The notes under the pieces: model-generated
Told to the model about the DNA's origin: nothing
The model's database searches: none
Seen by the model: only the letters and a program-made list of their open reading frames with translations
Shown here: positions 5,093 through 6,196 of the stretch, one piece after another
Layout of the letters: the number at the start of each line of letters is the position of its first letter
Numbering within the stretch: position 1 is the first letter of the stretch
Position numbers and translations under genes: made by a program
Source: Actinomycetota bacterium
Lineage (GTDB): Bacteria; Actinomycetota; Acidimicrobiia; Spongiisociales; ZC4RG35
Direction: 5' to 3'
DNA length: 6,196 nt
Assembly (NCBI GenBank): GCA_003242515.1
Contig: QGUS01000107.1
Coordinates: 1 to 6,196 of the forward strand

Positions 5093-6196
5093 TCAGGCCA
5101 CGGTGGCGTGCGCCGGGGTGGCAGGGCCCCACTTCGACCCGGCGGCGACGACCGTCACGAGGCCGTTCTTGAAGGCCGGAGTGCGCGACTCGGGGTCGAG
5201 GTCGCGGGGGAGGAGGACGTTGGCCTCCGGGTAGTACATGACGCAGTTGCCGGGCGGGATGTCGATCTCCCGCACCAGTACCCGCTCCATGGTCCCGGCC
5301 TCGCCGATGACCCGGACGGGGACGTCGACCGCCAGGCCCAGGCGCTCGATGTCCTCACGGCTCAGCATGATCACGTCCCGCCGCTCGTTGCCTCGGTAGC
5401 GGTCTTCCTCGTCGTAGACGACGGTGTTGAACTGCCCCTCGGAGCGGATGGTCATCAGGCGCAGCCGGCCGTCGCCGCCCCGGAGCGGGGGGATGGGGAC
5501 GGCGTGGAAACGGGCCTTGCCGGTCTCGGTGGCGAACCGGGGCTGGTGGAAGGTGCGCCCCGTGATCTGGAACTCCCTGCGCTCGGTGTCGATCCGCTCC
5601 ATCGCCTCGAACCCGGGCATCGTCTTCGCGATGGCCTGGCGGATGTTCCGATGCTCCCGGAAGGCAGCCCAGTCGACCACGCCCCTCGTGTCGATCGCCT
5701 CGCCGATGTCGGCGATGATCGCCACCTCGCTGCGCGGGCCCTCGTGACGGGAAGGGCCACCTTCCGACAACCGCACGAAGTTGAACATCGACTCCTGGGT
5801 CGTGGGCTGCGGCTCCTCGTCCCGGGCGAGGACCGGGAGGATGATCGTCTCCTTGCCCCGGCCGTGGGCGTGTCCGGTGTTGAGGGTGGTCGACATGTAG
5901 ACCACCATGTCGAGGTTGCGGAACGCCTTCCCGGCGAAGGTGGCGTCGGGGTTGGACCCGAACAGGTTCCCGCCGAGGCAGATGCCCACCTTGAGGCTCC
6001 CCTCGGCGGCGCCCACCATGCAGCCCATGGTGTCCAGGCCCTCGTCGCCCGGGTCCTTGATACCCAGCTCCCGCTCCAGGTGCTCGAACACGGCCTGCTT
6101 CAGCCGCGGAGTGACGCCCATGGAGCCGATGCCCTGGACGTTGGAGTGGCCCCGGATGGGGAGCAGGCCGGCCCTGGGGCGGCCGAGCATCCCGCG
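5093..6196 (-). CDS. Molybdopterin oxidoreductase, YdeP/FdhA-like, C-terminal half (5' end outside window)
   Basis: This is the last 367 codons of a molybdopterin-guanine-dinucleotide enzyme of the formate-dehydrogenase-alpha-like group that includes E. coli YdeP (TIGR01701 type). The frame is open to the right edge, so the methionine codon at 6190 is internal. Numbering from it, recognisable blocks are GRPRAGLLPIRGHSNVQG (3-20), ICLGGNLFGSNPD (70-82), TTLNTGHAHGRGKETIILPV (101-120), GRTFHQPRFATETGKARFH (211-229), LMTIRSEGQFNTVVY (245-259), YRGNERRDVIML (265-276) and the C-terminal cofactor-binding domain IDIPPGNCVMYYPEANVLLP (309-328) with SRTPAFK (335-341). Family members run to roughly 700-770 residues, so the N-terminal iron-sulfur and first cofactor domains should lie beyond the window. 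No Tat signal can be judged. True formate dehydrogenase activity is uncertain in this group: YdeP is known for acid resistance, and the reaction of most members is undefined. The gene ends 47 nt before the ABC ATPase. Confidence 0.88.
   Translation of the reverse strand, partial: RGMLGRPRAGLLPIRGHSNVQGIGSMGVTPRLKQAVFEHLERELGIKDPGDEGLDTMGCMVGAAEGSLKVGICLGGNLFGSNPDATFAGKAFRNLDMVVYMSTTLNTGHAHGRGKETIILPVLARDEEPQPTTQESMFNFVRLSEGGPSRHEGPRSEVAIIADIGEAIDTRGVVDWAAFREHRNIRQAIAKTMPGFEAMERIDTERREFQITGRTFHQPRFATETGKARFHAVPIPPLRGGDGRLRLMTIRSEGQFNTVVYDEEDRYRGNERRDVIMLSREDIERLGLAVDVPVRVIGEAGTMERVLVREIDIPPGNCVMYYPEANVLLPRDLDPESRTPAFKNGLVTVVAAGSKWGPATPAHATVA

Noticed and set aside
5097..5107. Short palindrome GCCACGGTGGC at the 3' end of the oxidoreductase gene
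   Set aside because: Five-bp arms within coding sequence, without a T-run or recurrence elsewhere as an inverted element. Such short palindromes are expected by chance at this base composition.
5046..5132. ATG start at 5132 for the ABC ATPase
   Set aside because: It would add 29 residues unlike the family, overlap the oxidoreductase 3' end by 40 nt and has no better ribosome site. The GTG at 5045 gives the expected N-terminus.

Overview
The window is a GC-rich, tightly packed bacterial segment of seven protein genes. The strong G/C bias at third codon positions, GTG starts, a twin-arginine lipoprotein signal and two genes without a ribosome binding site suggest a high-GC actinobacterium (Acidimicrobiia or another deep actinobacterial lineage would fit). 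This is inference from composition and family resemblance; there is no rRNA or other marker gene. I see no tRNA, rRNA, CRISPR array, insertion sequence or phage gene.

Left edge (1-99): this is very probably not genomic DNA. Bases 67-99 match the Illumina Nextera read-1 adapter plus Tn5 mosaic end at 25 of 33 positions without gaps. Bases 30-58 match the P5 primer in the register expected if an 8-nt index lies between. Bases 1-13 look like a second mosaic end. The apparent stop codon of the first gene lies inside this adapter.

Left block (100-1567, minus strand): a polyamine-type ABC importer operon, with a PotD-like substrate-binding lipoprotein first and a PotA-like ATPase 5 nt downstream. 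The ATPase is cut off at the adapter. Centre (1670-2465, plus strand): a small NTF2/SnoaL-like protein and a RidA-family protein, divergent from the importer. The 102-bp divergent region carries the same 10-bp box, in inverted orientation, just upstream of a -10-like hexamer for each gene. This is the most interesting native regulatory signal here.

Right block (2462-6196, minus strand): the 3' half of a YdeP/FdhA-like molybdopterin oxidoreductase (5' end outside the window), then a three-gene ABC-2 cassette of one ATPase and two related permeases, of the COG4586/COG4587/COG3694 type. Its substrate is unknown. ATPase and first permease overlap by ATGA, so they are probably translationally coupled. 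The cassette converges on RidA, and both genes end in the same CTAG palindrome.

Functionally the window pairs import of a cationic solute with a possible metabolite-repair enzyme, next to an uncharacterised two-permease exporter and a redox enzyme. No clearly new system is visible. The items deserving a second look are the adapter contamination, the mirrored promoter boxes, the operator-like palindrome before ridA, and the unclear start of the second permease.
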